Of a stretch of DNA of 64,000 bases, positions 53,942 to 63,206 are shown piece after piece. The notes under the pieces were generated by a model. The model was not told where the DNA came from, did no database searches, and saw only the letters and a program-made list of their open reading frames with translations. The stretch is from assembly GCA_964454545.1 (NCBI GenBank), contig CAYVTI010000001.1, positions 31,291-95,290 on the forward strand. Direction: 5' to 3'. Source of the DNA: JABCZZ01 sp964454545. GTDB lineage: Bacteria; Pseudomonadota; Alphaproteobacteria; Rickettsiales; JABCZZ01. A program made the position numbers and the translations under genes. Position 1 is the first letter of the stretch, and every line of letters starts with the position of its first letter.

Positions 53942-54810
53942 TTGCCGTCCACGAATTGTTTCAGAAGTTTCTTCACCTGACCACGTATCTCCTCACTGGC
54001 AAGCGCAAAGGCAATATTGGCCTCTATATATCCCACCTTGTGGCCGCAGTCGTAACGCTTCCCTTCAAAGCGGTACCCGTAAAACGGCACATCGCCGATC
54101 ATCTTGTTCATGGCATCCGTCAGCTGTATTTCGCCGCCGCTGCCGGTTTTCTGGTGCTCGAGCACGTCGAAAATTTCCGGTTCCAGAATATATCTTCCAA
54201 TGATGGAAAGCGTGGACGGCGCATCCTTGGGATCCGGCTTTTCCACCAGCCCCTTCGCCGTGACCACGTTGCCCCTGGAATGCGCGATATCCAGTATGCC
54301 GTAATTCTTCGTCTTATCACGCGGCACATCCATGACCGCCGCCATGTTTCCGCCATCATACTGTTTTATCATCTGCTTGAGGCACGGCGTACCCGCAAGC
54401 ACTATATCATCCGCAAGAATGACCGCAAACGGCTCATTGCCCACCAGATGGCGCGCGCACCAGATAGCGTGGCCGAGGCCAAGCGGCTCCTGCTGGCGCG
54501 TATAGGCGATGCTTCCCGCAGGCGGCAACCAGCTGCGCGTAAGCTCAAGCTCCCTTTCCTTCTCGCGCCGCGAAAGCCGGTGCTGCAACTCGTAGGAATG
54601 ATCAAAATGGTCCTCAATCGCGCTCTTATTGCGCCCGGTCACGAATATGAACTGCTCAATCCCGGCGGAAACCGCCTCTTCGAACGCGTAATGGATAATC
54701 GGTTTGTCCACCACCGGCAGCATTTCCTTGGGCATGGACTTGGTCGCAGGTAAAAAGCGCGTGCCAAGGCCGCCTACAGGAAATACGACTTTACGAACTT
54801 TTTTCGGCAT
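53938..54810 (-). CDS. galU: UTP-glucose-1-phosphate uridylyltransferase
   Basis: Makes UDP-glucose. 290 residues from the ATG at 54810 (an upstream in-frame start at 54861 gives a non-homologous extension). The nucleotide-binding motif GGLGTRFLPATKSMPKEMLPVVDKP is at about 9-33, with FVTGRNKSAIEDHFD, ADDIVLAG and GFVEKP-like GLVEKPDPKDAPS further on. First gene of the two-gene galU-ugd unit. Confidence 0.95.
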   Translation of the reverse strand: MPKKVRKVVFPVGGLGTRFLPATKSMPKEMLPVVDKPIIHYAFEEAVSAGIEQFIFVTGRNKSAIEDHFDHSYELQHRLSRREKERELELTRSWLPPAGSIAYTRQQEPLGLGHAIWCARHLVGNEPFAVILADDIVLAGTPCLKQMIKQYDGGNMAAVMDVPRDKTKNYGILDIAHSRGNVVTAKGLVEKPDPKDAPSTLSIIGRYILEPEIFDVLEHQKTGSGGEIQLTDAMNKMIGDVPFYGYRFEGKRYDCGHKVGYIEANIAFALASEEIRGQVKKLLKQFVDGK

Positions 54811-55321
54811 AATTACACCCGTTGAAAACCACCCCGCATTGATACTATCGGAGCGCCGCACATGTCAAAGAGTTTGATTCAGGCGTTAGGTAGAGAGAAG
54901 GGATTAGGGCATGCGCAACTATACACTACGTTTGGATAATAATAATGCAAGGCTGGATGCCGCAACAAGTGCGGCATGACAATCCCTTCCGCAGCAAGTT
55001 ACGGGGAATGCAACATGGAGAAATTCACAGTTTCCTTGCTTTTATAACAAGCTACTTATCAGGGAACAGGCTGATAATATGCCCGGATTCTTTCTCTATT
55101 TTTACACGCAATGGAGCTATTGGCTTGCTGTGGTCGCTTAATGGCTCACTTTACAACTTCCCAGATCTTCTTATCTTTACTCAAACGCGCGGAGAAATGC
55201 ACAGCGGCGCACCCTGTACTGCTGAGCTCCTTTTCTTTATCTCCATCAAAAGCATCACGAGATTTCACCAGTATGCTACCTAATACCGTTAACTTCCCTT
55301 AACCCCTCTTACCCTATTCTC
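54811..55321. other. Intergenic region with one copy of a palindromic repeat
   Basis: 511 nt without a credible gene between galU and the decarboxylase gene. It must hold the galU promoter at its left end. Besides the repeat at 54953-54981 nothing could be recognised; small reading frames present have no recognisable product. Confidence 0.6.
54953..54981. repeat. Second copy of the icd-end palindromic repeat (half element)
   Basis: 29 nt identical to 47948-47976, including the hairpin TGCCGCA-ACAAG-TGCGGCA. Only one of the two hairpins of the icd-end element is present; the other (ACCCCGC) is missing. It is intergenic here. Confidence 0.9.
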
Positions 55322-56563
55322 TTACAGCCCGAACATGCTCATCATGGGCGAATCCGTAAGCTCCGCCTGCCTGTCGGAATAGAAGCCGTTGAACTTCGTC
55401 TGGATGGTCTTGCTGTAAGCCCCCAGCCCGCCGATTTCTATCCAGTCCCCCTCACGCACGTCAGAGGGCAGAACAAAAGGCCCCTTCATAACATCAAGCG
55501 AATCGCAGGTAGGGCCGAAAAAGGTAAATTCCTCCGTCTTGCCCGAAAATCCGCCGGACATGCGCACCGCGCGTGCCGGATAGGTAAAGCCGGGATGGCC
55601 AGCGTCAAACAGGCTGCCGTAAACGCCGTCATTAATGTAAAGCGCATTGCCTTTACGCAAATCGACCTTCACGATGAGAGAACCGTTTTCCGCAACGATG
55701 GCGCGACCCGGCTCGCAGAGCACCTCAAAGCCTTCGCTGAATTTATGCTCTTCAAGAGCGGTGCCGATAACATCCATGTAGCTTTGCAGCGAAGATGGCG
55801 CCAGATCGGGATAGATGGACGGGAAACCGCCGCCGACATCAATCACGTCAACCGTCACTCCCGCTTCATCGATCAGGGTGCGCGACTTGGCGATTGCCTT
55901 ACGGTAATCCTCCGGATCCATACACTGCGAACCGACATGGAAACAGACTCCAAGCTTATGCGCAGTCTTTCGGGTAGCGCGCAGCAGCTCTACCGCTTCG
56001 GAATCCCTGACACCGAATTTGCCCTGCAGCCGGTATGCGGCGCTTTCATTGGAAACGGCAATACGGACATACAGCGTGAGATCACGAGCGTTATTGGTCA
56101 TCTTTTCGATTTTCACGAGCTCGTCCAGCGAGTCGAGCGAAAAGCTGCGCACGCCGAATTTATTATAGGCGAACATGATAGACTCGCGGCTTTTAACCGG
56201 ATGCATATAATGCATGGTCGCTTCCGGGCATTCATTGGCAATGAGCGTTATCTCGGTCAGGGAAGCAACGTCGAAGTGCCGGATGCCGGCATGGAAAATG
56301 GTTTTAAGGGCCAGAGGCTCCGGATTGGTCTTTACTGCATACATCACCTGCCCGGGAAAGCTCGACAGGAACCACCTGGCAGCAGTTTCTATGGCATGCG
56401 TGCGGATACAGTGAACGGGCTCGGAAGGCTTCATGCGCTTCACCAGATGGTGCGCGGAGGAAAATCTCGGCAAAGCCGATTCCTGATCTTTAGGCTGGTT
56501 GTTGATTACTGAGAATTTGCTGCGATCTGCGCGCGCGGGCTTGGGAGATGCTAATTTTTTCAT
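55322..56563 (-). CDS. Ornithine/lysine-type PLP decarboxylase (fold type III)
   Basis: Decarboxylates a basic amino acid to putrescine or cadaverine. 413 residues. The PLP-binding lysine is K78 in MYAVKTNPEP, with HVGSQCMDPEDY (about 213-224), DVGGGFPSIYP (phosphate-binding glycines) and the dimer-interface cysteine in FFGPTCDSLDVM (about 360). Similar to alphaproteobacterial ornithine decarboxylases; the substrate choice between ornithine, lysine and carboxynorspermidine cannot be fixed by reading alone. A basic 25-residue N-terminal extension precedes the fold. It is monocistronic with a 281-nt upstream region. Confidence 0.88.
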   Translation of the reverse strand: MKKLASPKPARADRSKFSVINNQPKDQESALPRFSSAHHLVKRMKPSEPVHCIRTHAIETAARWFLSSFPGQVMYAVKTNPEPLALKTIFHAGIRHFDVASLTEITLIANECPEATMHYMHPVKSRESIMFAYNKFGVRSFSLDSLDELVKIEKMTNNARDLTLYVRIAVSNESAAYRLQGKFGVRDSEAVELLRATRKTAHKLGVCFHVGSQCMDPEDYRKAIAKSRTLIDEAGVTVDVIDVGGGFPSIYPDLAPSSLQSYMDVIGTALEEHKFSEGFEVLCEPGRAIVAENGSLIVKVDLRKGNALYINDGVYGSLFDAGHPGFTYPARAVRMSGGFSGKTEEFTFFGPTCDSLDVMKGPFVLPSDVREGDWIEIGGLGAYSKTIQTKFNGFYSDRQAELTDSPMMSMFGL

Positions 56564-56844
56564 TTCTTGTCGGTATCCTTATATTGAGGTTAAAACAGCT
56601 ACGGAATCTTGGAACGAAAAAACATAAACTACCTATTAGTTGTTAAACAAAATCTCTACACGACTATATATAGTATATGCAAAGATCACACAATTGTATA
56701 CAGTAATTTACCATTAAGATCAAAGAATTTTATCATGAATTTTTACCTATTGCATAAGACCGTTGCATAATTACCGCCATTACGTTAGATGGATATCTCG
56801 TCGTATATTTTCAATATATAATTTTTGCAAAGAGACTGCCCCTC
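56564..56844. other. AT-rich divergent control region
   Basis: 281 nt between divergent genes, AT-rich, with a TATA-rich dyad CTATATATAG at 56663-56672. No gene and no confident promoter pair seen. Confidence 0.4.
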
Positions 56845-58134
56845 ATGAACAATACCATCCTCAACACCATAAAAACCAACGTAAAAGCCTATTGCGATGC
56901 GAATTTGAAATTCGTATTCGATCCAAAAAATCCGGTGGTGCGGCTACACGAACCCAGCTTCGGCGCCGATGAAATAAACGCCCTGATCACGCAATCGCTT
57001 TCGACAATGGTAACGATGGGTAAGCAGGTCCGCACATTTGAGGAACAATGCGCCACATATTTTGGCGCGAAATATAGCATCATGAATAATTCCGGCTCTT
57101 CCGCCAACCTGCTGGCGCTGGCCGCTCTGGCCAATCCGGCCTGGAAGAATCACCTGAAGCCGGGCGACGAAGTCATCGTCCCTGCCCTCTCATGGGCAAC
57201 CACTGTCTGGCCGATCATCCAGCACCAGCTGGTCCCTGTGTTCGTCGACTGCGATCTGGACACCTACAATTTTGATCTCAAGAAGCTTGAAGCAGCCATC
57301 ACACCCAGGACGCGCGCCATCATGCTGGTGCATGTCTATGGCAATCCCTGCGATATGGATGCCCTCATGGCGCTTGCAAAGAAGCATAATCTCTATGTTA
57401 TCGAAGACTGCTGTGAAGCCATGGGAGCCACTTTCAATGGCAAACCAGTGGGAAGCTTCGGCGATGTCGGCACCATGAGCCTTTACTATTCGCACCACAT
57501 TACCACGTTTGAAGGCGGACTTTGCTTTACCAATAATTTCGAGATGACCGAATTATTGAGGGTACTGCGCGCGCACGGCTGGTCGCGCGAAGCGGACGAA
57601 AAAGAAAAATACATCGCGCAATATCCGGACATCGATCCGCGCTTTATCTTCATCAACCTCGGCTACAACCTTCGCCCAACGGAAGTACAGGCGGCGATGG
57701 GCATGCAGCAATTACCCAAGCTCGAAGGCTTCGTGGAAGCACGCCGCGCAGCGCAGCAAAGATACCGCGCCGGGCTGGACAAATATTCCAGCTTCCTCCG
57801 CTTCCAGGAAGAGCAGGAAAAAGGCTATTGCAGCTGGTTCGGCTTCGGCATTGTTCTTAAGGAAGGCGCGCCGTTCTCACCAAAGGACATTACCTCTTTC
57901 CTGAATGCACAACATATTGAAACCCGCCCTATCATCGCGGGCAATATGGCCAGGCATCCGGCACTGAAAATGTTTGAGCACCGCGTATCAGGCACGCTTG
58001 ATAACTGCGACACCATGATGAAGCGCGGGTTCGCCATCGGCTGCCACCATGCCATCGACGAACAGGCGACCGACTATGTTATAGGCCGCATTGACGAATT
58101 CATGCATGCGCAGGGTGTCAAAGCCGCGGCATAG
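56845..58134 (+). CDS. DegT/DnrJ/EryC1/StrS-fold PLP enzyme with His in place of the catalytic Lys (ColD/RfbH-like 3-dehydratase)
   Basis: Sugar-nucleotide-modifying PLP enzyme, 429 residues. The PLP region NNSGSSANLLALAAL and the VIEDCCEAMGATFNGKPVGSFGD stretch (read in parts) are as in RfbH/DdhC. Where aminotransferases have Ser-x-x-x-Lys this protein has YYSHHITTFEGG: H217 aligns with the Schiff-base lysine. ColD and RfbH-type 3-dehydratases have the same Lys-to-His change and remove the 3-OH of a 4-keto sugar. The [2Fe-2S] cysteine cluster of RfbH is absent here. It starts the rightward glycan cluster; the gene after it begins 2 nt beyond the stop. Confidence 0.85.
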   Translation: MNNTILNTIKTNVKAYCDANLKFVFDPKNPVVRLHEPSFGADEINALITQSLSTMVTMGKQVRTFEEQCATYFGAKYSIMNNSGSSANLLALAALANPAWKNHLKPGDEVIVPALSWATTVWPIIQHQLVPVFVDCDLDTYNFDLKKLEAAITPRTRAIMLVHVYGNPCDMDALMALAKKHNLYVIEDCCEAMGATFNGKPVGSFGDVGTMSLYYSHHITTFEGGLCFTNNFEMTELLRVLRAHGWSREADEKEKYIAQYPDIDPRFIFINLGYNLRPTEVQAAMGMQQLPKLEGFVEARRAAQQRYRAGLDKYSSFLRFQEEQEKGYCSWFGFGIVLKEGAPFSPKDITSFLNAQHIETRPIIAGNMARHPALKMFEHRVSGTLDNCDTMMKRGFAIGCHHAIDEQATDYVIGRIDEFMHAQGVKAAA

Positions 58135-58136
58135 CC

Positions 58137-59354
58137 GTGCTCGCTCTGCGTGACAGTTTATACTATAAGGCCTTGCCGTTCTTTCTCGGCGTGCTGGAGC
58201 GCTTCGAGGCAGGCGAATATGCTCGACAAAAAAGCAGAATATCCAAAATATCAAAGTCAGGAAATAACCACCTGTTTCTCACACATGGACGCGGAGGCGG
58301 CGTGGATAAATACGTCGAGGATGCCGCTTCCCTTAGAGAAGCTAAAAGCGAAGAGGCGTGGATATTGCATTTTCACCCGATAAAACGCCGCTTCTTTCTC
58401 TCACACGGAAAGATACGTACGGACAACGCCATCACTTTTAAATTTCCGGGCGAATTTGCCAGAATGGTTTCACACCTGCAAACGCTCGGCATTAAGGAAT
58501 TTCATATCCATCATATACGCTACCTGCCATTTTTCATGGTACAGGACCTGCCGGATTTTGCTTCATCCCTCGGCGCGCCTTACGATTACACGATGCATGA
58601 TTTCATTGCATTCTGCCCGCGTATTCACCTCATAGACAAAGATTCCCGCTATTGCGGGATGCCGCAGGAAGCAAGCAAGTGCAATTCCTGCGTAGCGCAG
58701 AATGGCTTTCTGACAACAGCGCCTGGAAATGTAACCCTATGGCGTGAAACCTGCATCACATTGCTCAAGAAAGCCTCTGCCATCCTTGCACCCAGTCATG
58801 ACACAGCAGAACGGCATAAAAAGATTCTCGGCAATCTTGACATAAAAGTGATACCGCATGATGTCCCTGATATGCACGTGCGCAGGTTGCCAGCCAAGAA
58901 ACCAGATGAACCCTATACTATCGCGGTCATAGGCCGCATCCACCGTTCCAAAGGCGCGGGTATCGTGCTCAGTTGTGCACGAGACGCAATGCGCCGCAAG
59001 CTGCCATTACGTTTCGCCATCATAGGCGACTCGACTTACACAAATAAACTGCGGAAGGCCGGAGTAACCATTAGCGGCATATTCAAGGAGAACGAATTAC
59101 CGGAACTTTTGCGCCGTAGCGGTGCATCGCTTGTGTTTCTCCCAAGCATCTGGCCGGAGACCTTCAGCTACGTATTGAGCCATATATGGCAGAATTCCTA
59201 TTTTCCCGTGGCATTCGATCTGGGGGCGCCTGCCGAACGTATCCGGGCGGCAAATAATGGCTTGGTATTGCCGATGGATATGATAAATTCGCCGGGCTCC
59301 ATCAATGATGCATTACTTGGAGCTGCCCAAAAACAACATGAACCCTATGCATGA
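58137..59354 (+). CDS. GT4-like glycosyltransferase
   Basis: 405 residues from a GTG start 2 nt after the previous stop. An N-terminal domain with HGRGGGVDKYVED and HHIRYLPFF is followed by a C-terminal domain with TIAVIGRIHRSKGAGIVLS and the acidic-loop segment LPSIWPETFSYVLSHIWQN, which stands in for the E-x7-E region of retaining enzymes. A cysteine-rich segment in the middle (YCGMPQEASKCNSC) recalls zinc-binding inserts of related enzymes. Substrate unknown. Its 3' end overlaps the next gene by 17 nt. Confidence 0.8.
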   Translation: MLALRDSLYYKALPFFLGVLERFEAGEYARQKSRISKISKSGNNHLFLTHGRGGGVDKYVEDAASLREAKSEEAWILHFHPIKRRFFLSHGKIRTDNAITFKFPGEFARMVSHLQTLGIKEFHIHHIRYLPFFMVQDLPDFASSLGAPYDYTMHDFIAFCPRIHLIDKDSRYCGMPQEASKCNSCVAQNGFLTTAPGNVTLWRETCITLLKKASAILAPSHDTAERHKKILGNLDIKVIPHDVPDMHVRRLPAKKPDEPYTIAVIGRIHRSKGAGIVLSCARDAMRRKLPLRFAIIGDSTYTNKLRKAGVTISGIFKENELPELLRRSGASLVFLPSIWPETFSYVLSHIWQNSYFPVAFDLGAPAERIRAANNGLVLPMDMINSPGSINDALLGAAQKQHEPYA

Positions 59355-60201
59355 AAAACTGATCTGCCTTCTTGGCGCGCGCGGCCTAGTAGGCACGCAT
59401 CTTATCCCCCTGCTGAGGGAACGCGGATTTGCCATCCATGCCCACACTCGCCGCAATCCATCGAAAGCCGAACAGTTTCCCAATGTCATCTGGCACGCTA
59501 TCACGCCTGAGGATCCTCTCGCAAAATCGCCGATCTGCATTTCCATGATGCCACTGTGGGAACTGCCTTTCTATTTCAGAAACTTGAAAGATGCAGACAT
59601 AAAGCGCTTGATTGCTTTTTCTTCAACCCATGTCATCGCCCCCATTGAGTCGCTTGATTACAGCCAGCGCCAGATGGCCGTACGTCTGGCAGCCGCGGAA
59701 GAAAAGGTCGCCGCATGGGCCGACAAGAACAAAATACAATGGACTATCCTCCGCCCTACGATGGTGTATGACGAGGGCAAAGATAGAAGCATCACTCCGA
59801 TCGCCAATTTTATAAAACGATTCGGCTTCTATCCGATAATCGGGAAAGGAAGCGGCCTGAGGATGCCGGTTTTCGCAGGGGATCTGGCAGACGCAATCAT
59901 AAAGCTCCTGGAAACGGATCATGAATGGGCCAATTATTATGTCCTGTCCGGAGGGGAAGCGCTTACCTATAAAGGTATAGTGACAAAAATCTTTCGTGCC
60001 CTTGATGAAGAACCCTTTATTATTCATATCCCCTGGTGGCTGGTCACCGGCACGCTATGGATGACGCAGATCTTCCCGCGATTCCGCCACCTGCCGCCCA
60101 GCCTTGCGCTGCGCACGCAAGTTGACCAGACGTTTCCGCATGAAGATGCAAAAAATGACTTCGCATACAATCCGCGTGCTTTTCGTCCCGTTTTCAGGTA
60201 A
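59338..60201 (+). CDS. NAD-dependent sugar-nucleotide epimerase/dehydratase-like (SDR) protein
   Basis: 287 residues from the ATG at 59338. Rossmann start LICLLGARGLVGTHLIPLL (glycine motif GARGLVG), LIAFSSTHV strand, and WTILRPTMVYDEGKD. The YxxxK catalytic pair of classical epimerases is not obvious, so this belongs with atypical SDRs of surface-sugar clusters. A C-terminal hydrophobic stretch (IPWWLVTGTLWMTQIFP) suggests membrane association. Overlap with the GT4 gene indicates co-translation. Confidence 0.75.
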   Translation: MNPMHEKLICLLGARGLVGTHLIPLLRERGFAIHAHTRRNPSKAEQFPNVIWHAITPEDPLAKSPICISMMPLWELPFYFRNLKDADIKRLIAFSSTHVIAPIESLDYSQRQMAVRLAAAEEKVAAWADKNKIQWTILRPTMVYDEGKDRSITPIANFIKRFGFYPIIGKGSGLRMPVFAGDLADAIIKLLETDHEWANYYVLSGGEALTYKGIVTKIFRALDEEPFIIHIPWWLVTGTLWMTQIFPRFRHLPPSLALRTQVDQTFPHEDAKNDFAYNPRAFRPVFR

Positions 60202-60223
60202 GAGGACATGACTCACAATAAAT

Positions 60224-61201
60224 ATGTACGGTATTATTATGGATAATCCGCCAAAACTTTCCGTCATAGTGATAGTACGTAATTCCGTAGCCACCATTGC
60301 GCGCACGCTAGATTCTCTTGCCGCGCAGCATTATCCTAACCTTGAAGTAATCGTATGGGACGGTTTCTCCGACGATGGCACCGTAGAAGTCATCAGGAAA
60401 TATTCCAGCCTGGTAACCGTACTGAAAAGCGAGCTCGATAACGGGCCTCCGGACGCATATAATAAGGCTCTGAAACTTGCCACGGGCGACTATGTCGCTT
60501 TCCTGAACGGCGATGACGAATATGAACCGGGAGTGCTATGGGCGGTAGCGGATAGTATAGCGAAGCAGCCTGATGCAGAAGTCGTGAGCTTCGGAATCAT
60601 TTACCGGACAACCGATAGGCATGGGCATCTTAAAGTGACGGGCTATTACGCGGATGAAAGGCAGTTGTCCATGACACTTAACTATATTCTGCGGGATAAC
60701 CAGACATTCTTTCTCTCACGGTTTATAAAGCGTTCGCTGTTCGCTGAAATAGGGCAGTTCAACTCCAATCGGACATTATGGTACTATTCGAATGATCGCG
60801 AATGGCTGGCGCGGCTAGCGGTAAGGGGATGCAGCAACGTCGTCATTCCAAAGGCACTGTACGGTTATTCTTTCAGCAAAAAGAGTCATTCCATCAATCC
60901 GGATAACTATGCCCGTATCATTGAAGAACACATAATGATTGCTGAACAGTTGCTGGCAAGGAAGGATTTGAACGAAGGCCAGGCGGCCGCAGTAAAGAAA
61001 TGGCAGAGACATCAGCTGGCGTTCGGATTCTGGCAATCACTCATCAGCATCAAGATTGACAAGGCCGAAACATTCTTAAAGCAGGGGCTTGCGATCGCAG
61101 GATGGAAATTTATTATCCTGAGTCTTTACCTGCTGCTCAAGAAGGTTATCAAAAAGCTGGGGCTAAAGCTCTCCTGCGGTATCGATCGCGGGACCGTTTA
61201 A
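60224..61201 (+). CDS. GT2-family glycosyltransferase
   Basis: 325 residues. GT-A fold with LSVIVIVRNSVATIARTLDSL, EVIVWDGFSDDGTVEVI and the DxD-like LNGDDEYEPGVLWA. Similar to WcaA-type transferases. An internal ATG at 60239 is an alternative start. The 3' end overlaps the convergent membrane protein gene by 39 nt. It completes the four-gene rightward cluster. Confidence 0.85.
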   Translation: MYGIIMDNPPKLSVIVIVRNSVATIARTLDSLAAQHYPNLEVIVWDGFSDDGTVEVIRKYSSLVTVLKSELDNGPPDAYNKALKLATGDYVAFLNGDDEYEPGVLWAVADSIAKQPDAEVVSFGIIYRTTDRHGHLKVTGYYADERQLSMTLNYILRDNQTFFLSRFIKRSLFAEIGQFNSNRTLWYYSNDREWLARLAVRGCSNVVIPKALYGYSFSKKSHSINPDNYARIIEEHIMIAEQLLARKDLNEGQAAAVKKWQRHQLAFGFWQSLISIKIDKAETFLKQGLAIAGWKFIILSLYLLLKKVIKKLGLKLSCGIDRGTV

Positions 61202-62413
61202 CATACTATATTTGGATATGTTCATAACCATATAGGATAGGGCGATTCCAAGAACGATTGCTATGGTTCGTATCCACCATATTTGTACCAATCCGTAGCT
61301 CGCCATGATATAGCAAAGAAACATCCAGCGTGCATTATTACACGCACGCAGCGCAGCGGTGATTACAACACATACAGGCAATAACAACAATGCATCATGT
61401 ATGGGAGAATAAATGGAAAAGAATATCCCTGCGAGCATAGCCGCCGCCGCAGGAATGACATCCGGTTTCCTGTTCGGAATCCATGCCAGCAGGAAGGAAA
61501 GCGCACAGGCCACCAAGTATAATGCCTTTCCCATATTGATGAGCAGCGCACTATGACGTCCATCCAATATGCCCCAGAACACACTGCTTATATTAATCAT
61601 GCTTTCGTAATATTTGCCCAAATCTCCATAACTGGAACTGAACTGGCGTACAATTTGCACATAATCAAGCCAGACGTGCGGGCCTCCCAGAAAAGGAAGG
61701 GTCACGATAATAAGAACGCATGAGTAGAGGATAACAAGCTGTATAACGCGCCATTGGCGGCAACCGGCCATGTAAAGGAAGAGCGGCAGGAATAAGGGTG
61801 GCTTGATCTGCAGCATTGCAGCCAGACACAGAGCGCATCCCACCGTTTTATTGCGCAGGACATAAATGAAGAAATACGTGAGAAACAGGCAAGTCATGAC
61901 AGAAAGCTGGCCCTTGAGGATGACATTGGAAGTAACCCAGACACCAAGTACGCAACTACCCAGAAAGAGGCGGATATCTTGCATTCTCATCAGTTGCGCA
62001 AGTGTCACCGTCGCCCTTATCAGCAACGCGCAGAATATAAAATTAAGCAACGACCACACCACATAAGCCTTCTGAAGGCTCATATAGCTAAATGGCAGGA
62101 AAAAAACGGCCAGAGGCGGTGGAGCAAGATAGCCAAACCAGGGAAAGGAGACAGAATATACTATCGGCCTCAACATGGAATAGAAATGCAGGTAAGCCGG
62201 ATAGTCATACAACAGACGGGATGCTTCCCGGATCATATGACCAGCGGAATAATATACTATGAAATCAGGGTAGCCCGGATCATCCGTTGGGATACTATTG
62301 TAGACTAGATAGACATAATAAGGGAGAATCACGATGCCGAATACTATATTGATAGCCGCAAATAAAGTCAGAACGAACTTCTGATCGCGGCGCCAATCGA
62401 TATTAACATGCAT
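61163..62413 (-). CDS. GT87-type (DUF2029) polytopic membrane glycosyltransferase
   Basis: 416 residues with about ten membrane helices. Resembles polyprenyl-phosphate-sugar-dependent mannosyltransferases of GT87/GT-C fold: an acidic residue pair early in the chain (IPTDDPGYPDFIVYYSAG) in the first periplasmic loop, the family-typical catalytic position, followed by SVSFPWFGYLAPPPLAVFFLPF and ILKGQLSVMTC. The start ATG at 62413 is followed by a short polar segment. Likely modifies a surface glycan together with the cluster on the other strand. Confidence 0.8.
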   Translation of the reverse strand: MHVNIDWRRDQKFVLTLFAAINIVFGIVILPYYVYLVYNSIPTDDPGYPDFIVYYSAGHMIREASRLLYDYPAYLHFYSMLRPIVYSVSFPWFGYLAPPPLAVFFLPFSYMSLQKAYVVWSLLNFIFCALLIRATVTLAQLMRMQDIRLFLGSCVLGVWVTSNVILKGQLSVMTCLFLTYFFIYVLRNKTVGCALCLAAMLQIKPPLFLPLFLYMAGCRQWRVIQLVILYSCVLIIVTLPFLGGPHVWLDYVQIVRQFSSSYGDLGKYYESMINISSVFWGILDGRHSALLINMGKALYLVACALSFLLAWIPNRKPDVIPAAAAMLAGIFFSIYSPIHDALLLLPVCVVITAALRACNNARWMFLCYIMASYGLVQIWWIRTIAIVLGIALSYMVMNISKYSMLNGPAIDTAGEL

Positions 62414-62431
62414 ATGATACGGGTGGCTTCA

Positions 62432-63130
62432 TTAATCCCTGGGTAGCTGGCGTCTTTTTCTGTCAGGCCTTACTCTGCGGTTCTGGGTAAAGTCCGCCAT
62501 CCTGCGGGTGATATAGTCTTCCGTGATGGCATTCAGATCGTCCAGGTTATTGCGGTAATAATGATCTGCTCCCGCGATGATCTTATATTCCAGATTGGCG
62601 CCTTTCTGCCCCGCCAGCTTGTTGGCCAGCTTGCTTACCGCTTCTTCCGAAACGACTTCATCCTTGTCCCCCATGGTAATAAGCCCGGCGGTCGGGCACG
62701 GCGAAAGGAATCCGAAGTCATAAAGATTCGCTGGGGGAGAGACGGCTATAAATCCGTTAATCTCAGGGCGGCGCATCAGCAGCTGCATGGCGATCCACGC
62801 CCCGAACGAAAATCCTGCTATCCAGCACGCAGACGCATCCATGTTCTGCTGCTGAATCCAGTCAAGCGCCGTAGCGGCATCAGCCAGTTCTCCTATCCCG
62901 TCGTCGAATTTGCCCTGCGATTTGCCAACGCCGCGAAAATTAAAACGCAGCGCCGAAAATCCGGAACGCACAAATGTCTGGTACAGGTTATAAGTGATCT
63001 TATTATTCATAGTCCCGCCATAAAGCGGGTGCGGGTGCAATACCACTACAATGGGTGCACCTTTCGTTTCATTATGGTAATAACGTCCTTCTATACGCCC
63101 TTCCGGACCGCTGAAAAATACTTCTGGCAT
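62432..63130 (-). CDS. Alpha/beta hydrolase (COG2945-like)
   Basis: 232 residues. IVVVLHPHPLYGGTMNN carries the oxyanion region, S108 in IAGFSFGAW is the nucleophile, ITMGDKDEVV holds the acid and AGADHYY the histidine. A basic tail (RRVRPDRKRRQLPRD) ends the protein. Alphaproteobacterial relatives are often encoded next to cysE/iscR, as here. Substrate unknown. It lies 18 nt upstream of the GT87 gene in the same direction and may be co-transcribed with it. Confidence 0.85.
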   Translation of the reverse strand: MPEVFFSGPEGRIEGRYYHNETKGAPIVVVLHPHPLYGGTMNNKITYNLYQTFVRSGFSALRFNFRGVGKSQGKFDDGIGELADAATALDWIQQQNMDASACWIAGFSFGAWIAMQLLMRRPEINGFIAVSPPANLYDFGFLSPCPTAGLITMGDKDEVVSEEAVSKLANKLAGQKGANLEYKIIAGADHYYRNNLDDLNAITEDYITRRMADFTQNRRVRPDRKRRQLPRD

Positions 63131-63206
63131 TGGGTTAATGTTGATTATTATTCGCTATTATTATAGAGATTGTAGCCTTATTTAGTCTATTGTTTTAAGA
63201 ATTGCA

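Noticed and set aside
54945..55302. Small reading frames in the galU-decarboxylase gap
   Set aside because: They begin inside a repeat, overlap each other in different frames and show no domain or ribosome site.
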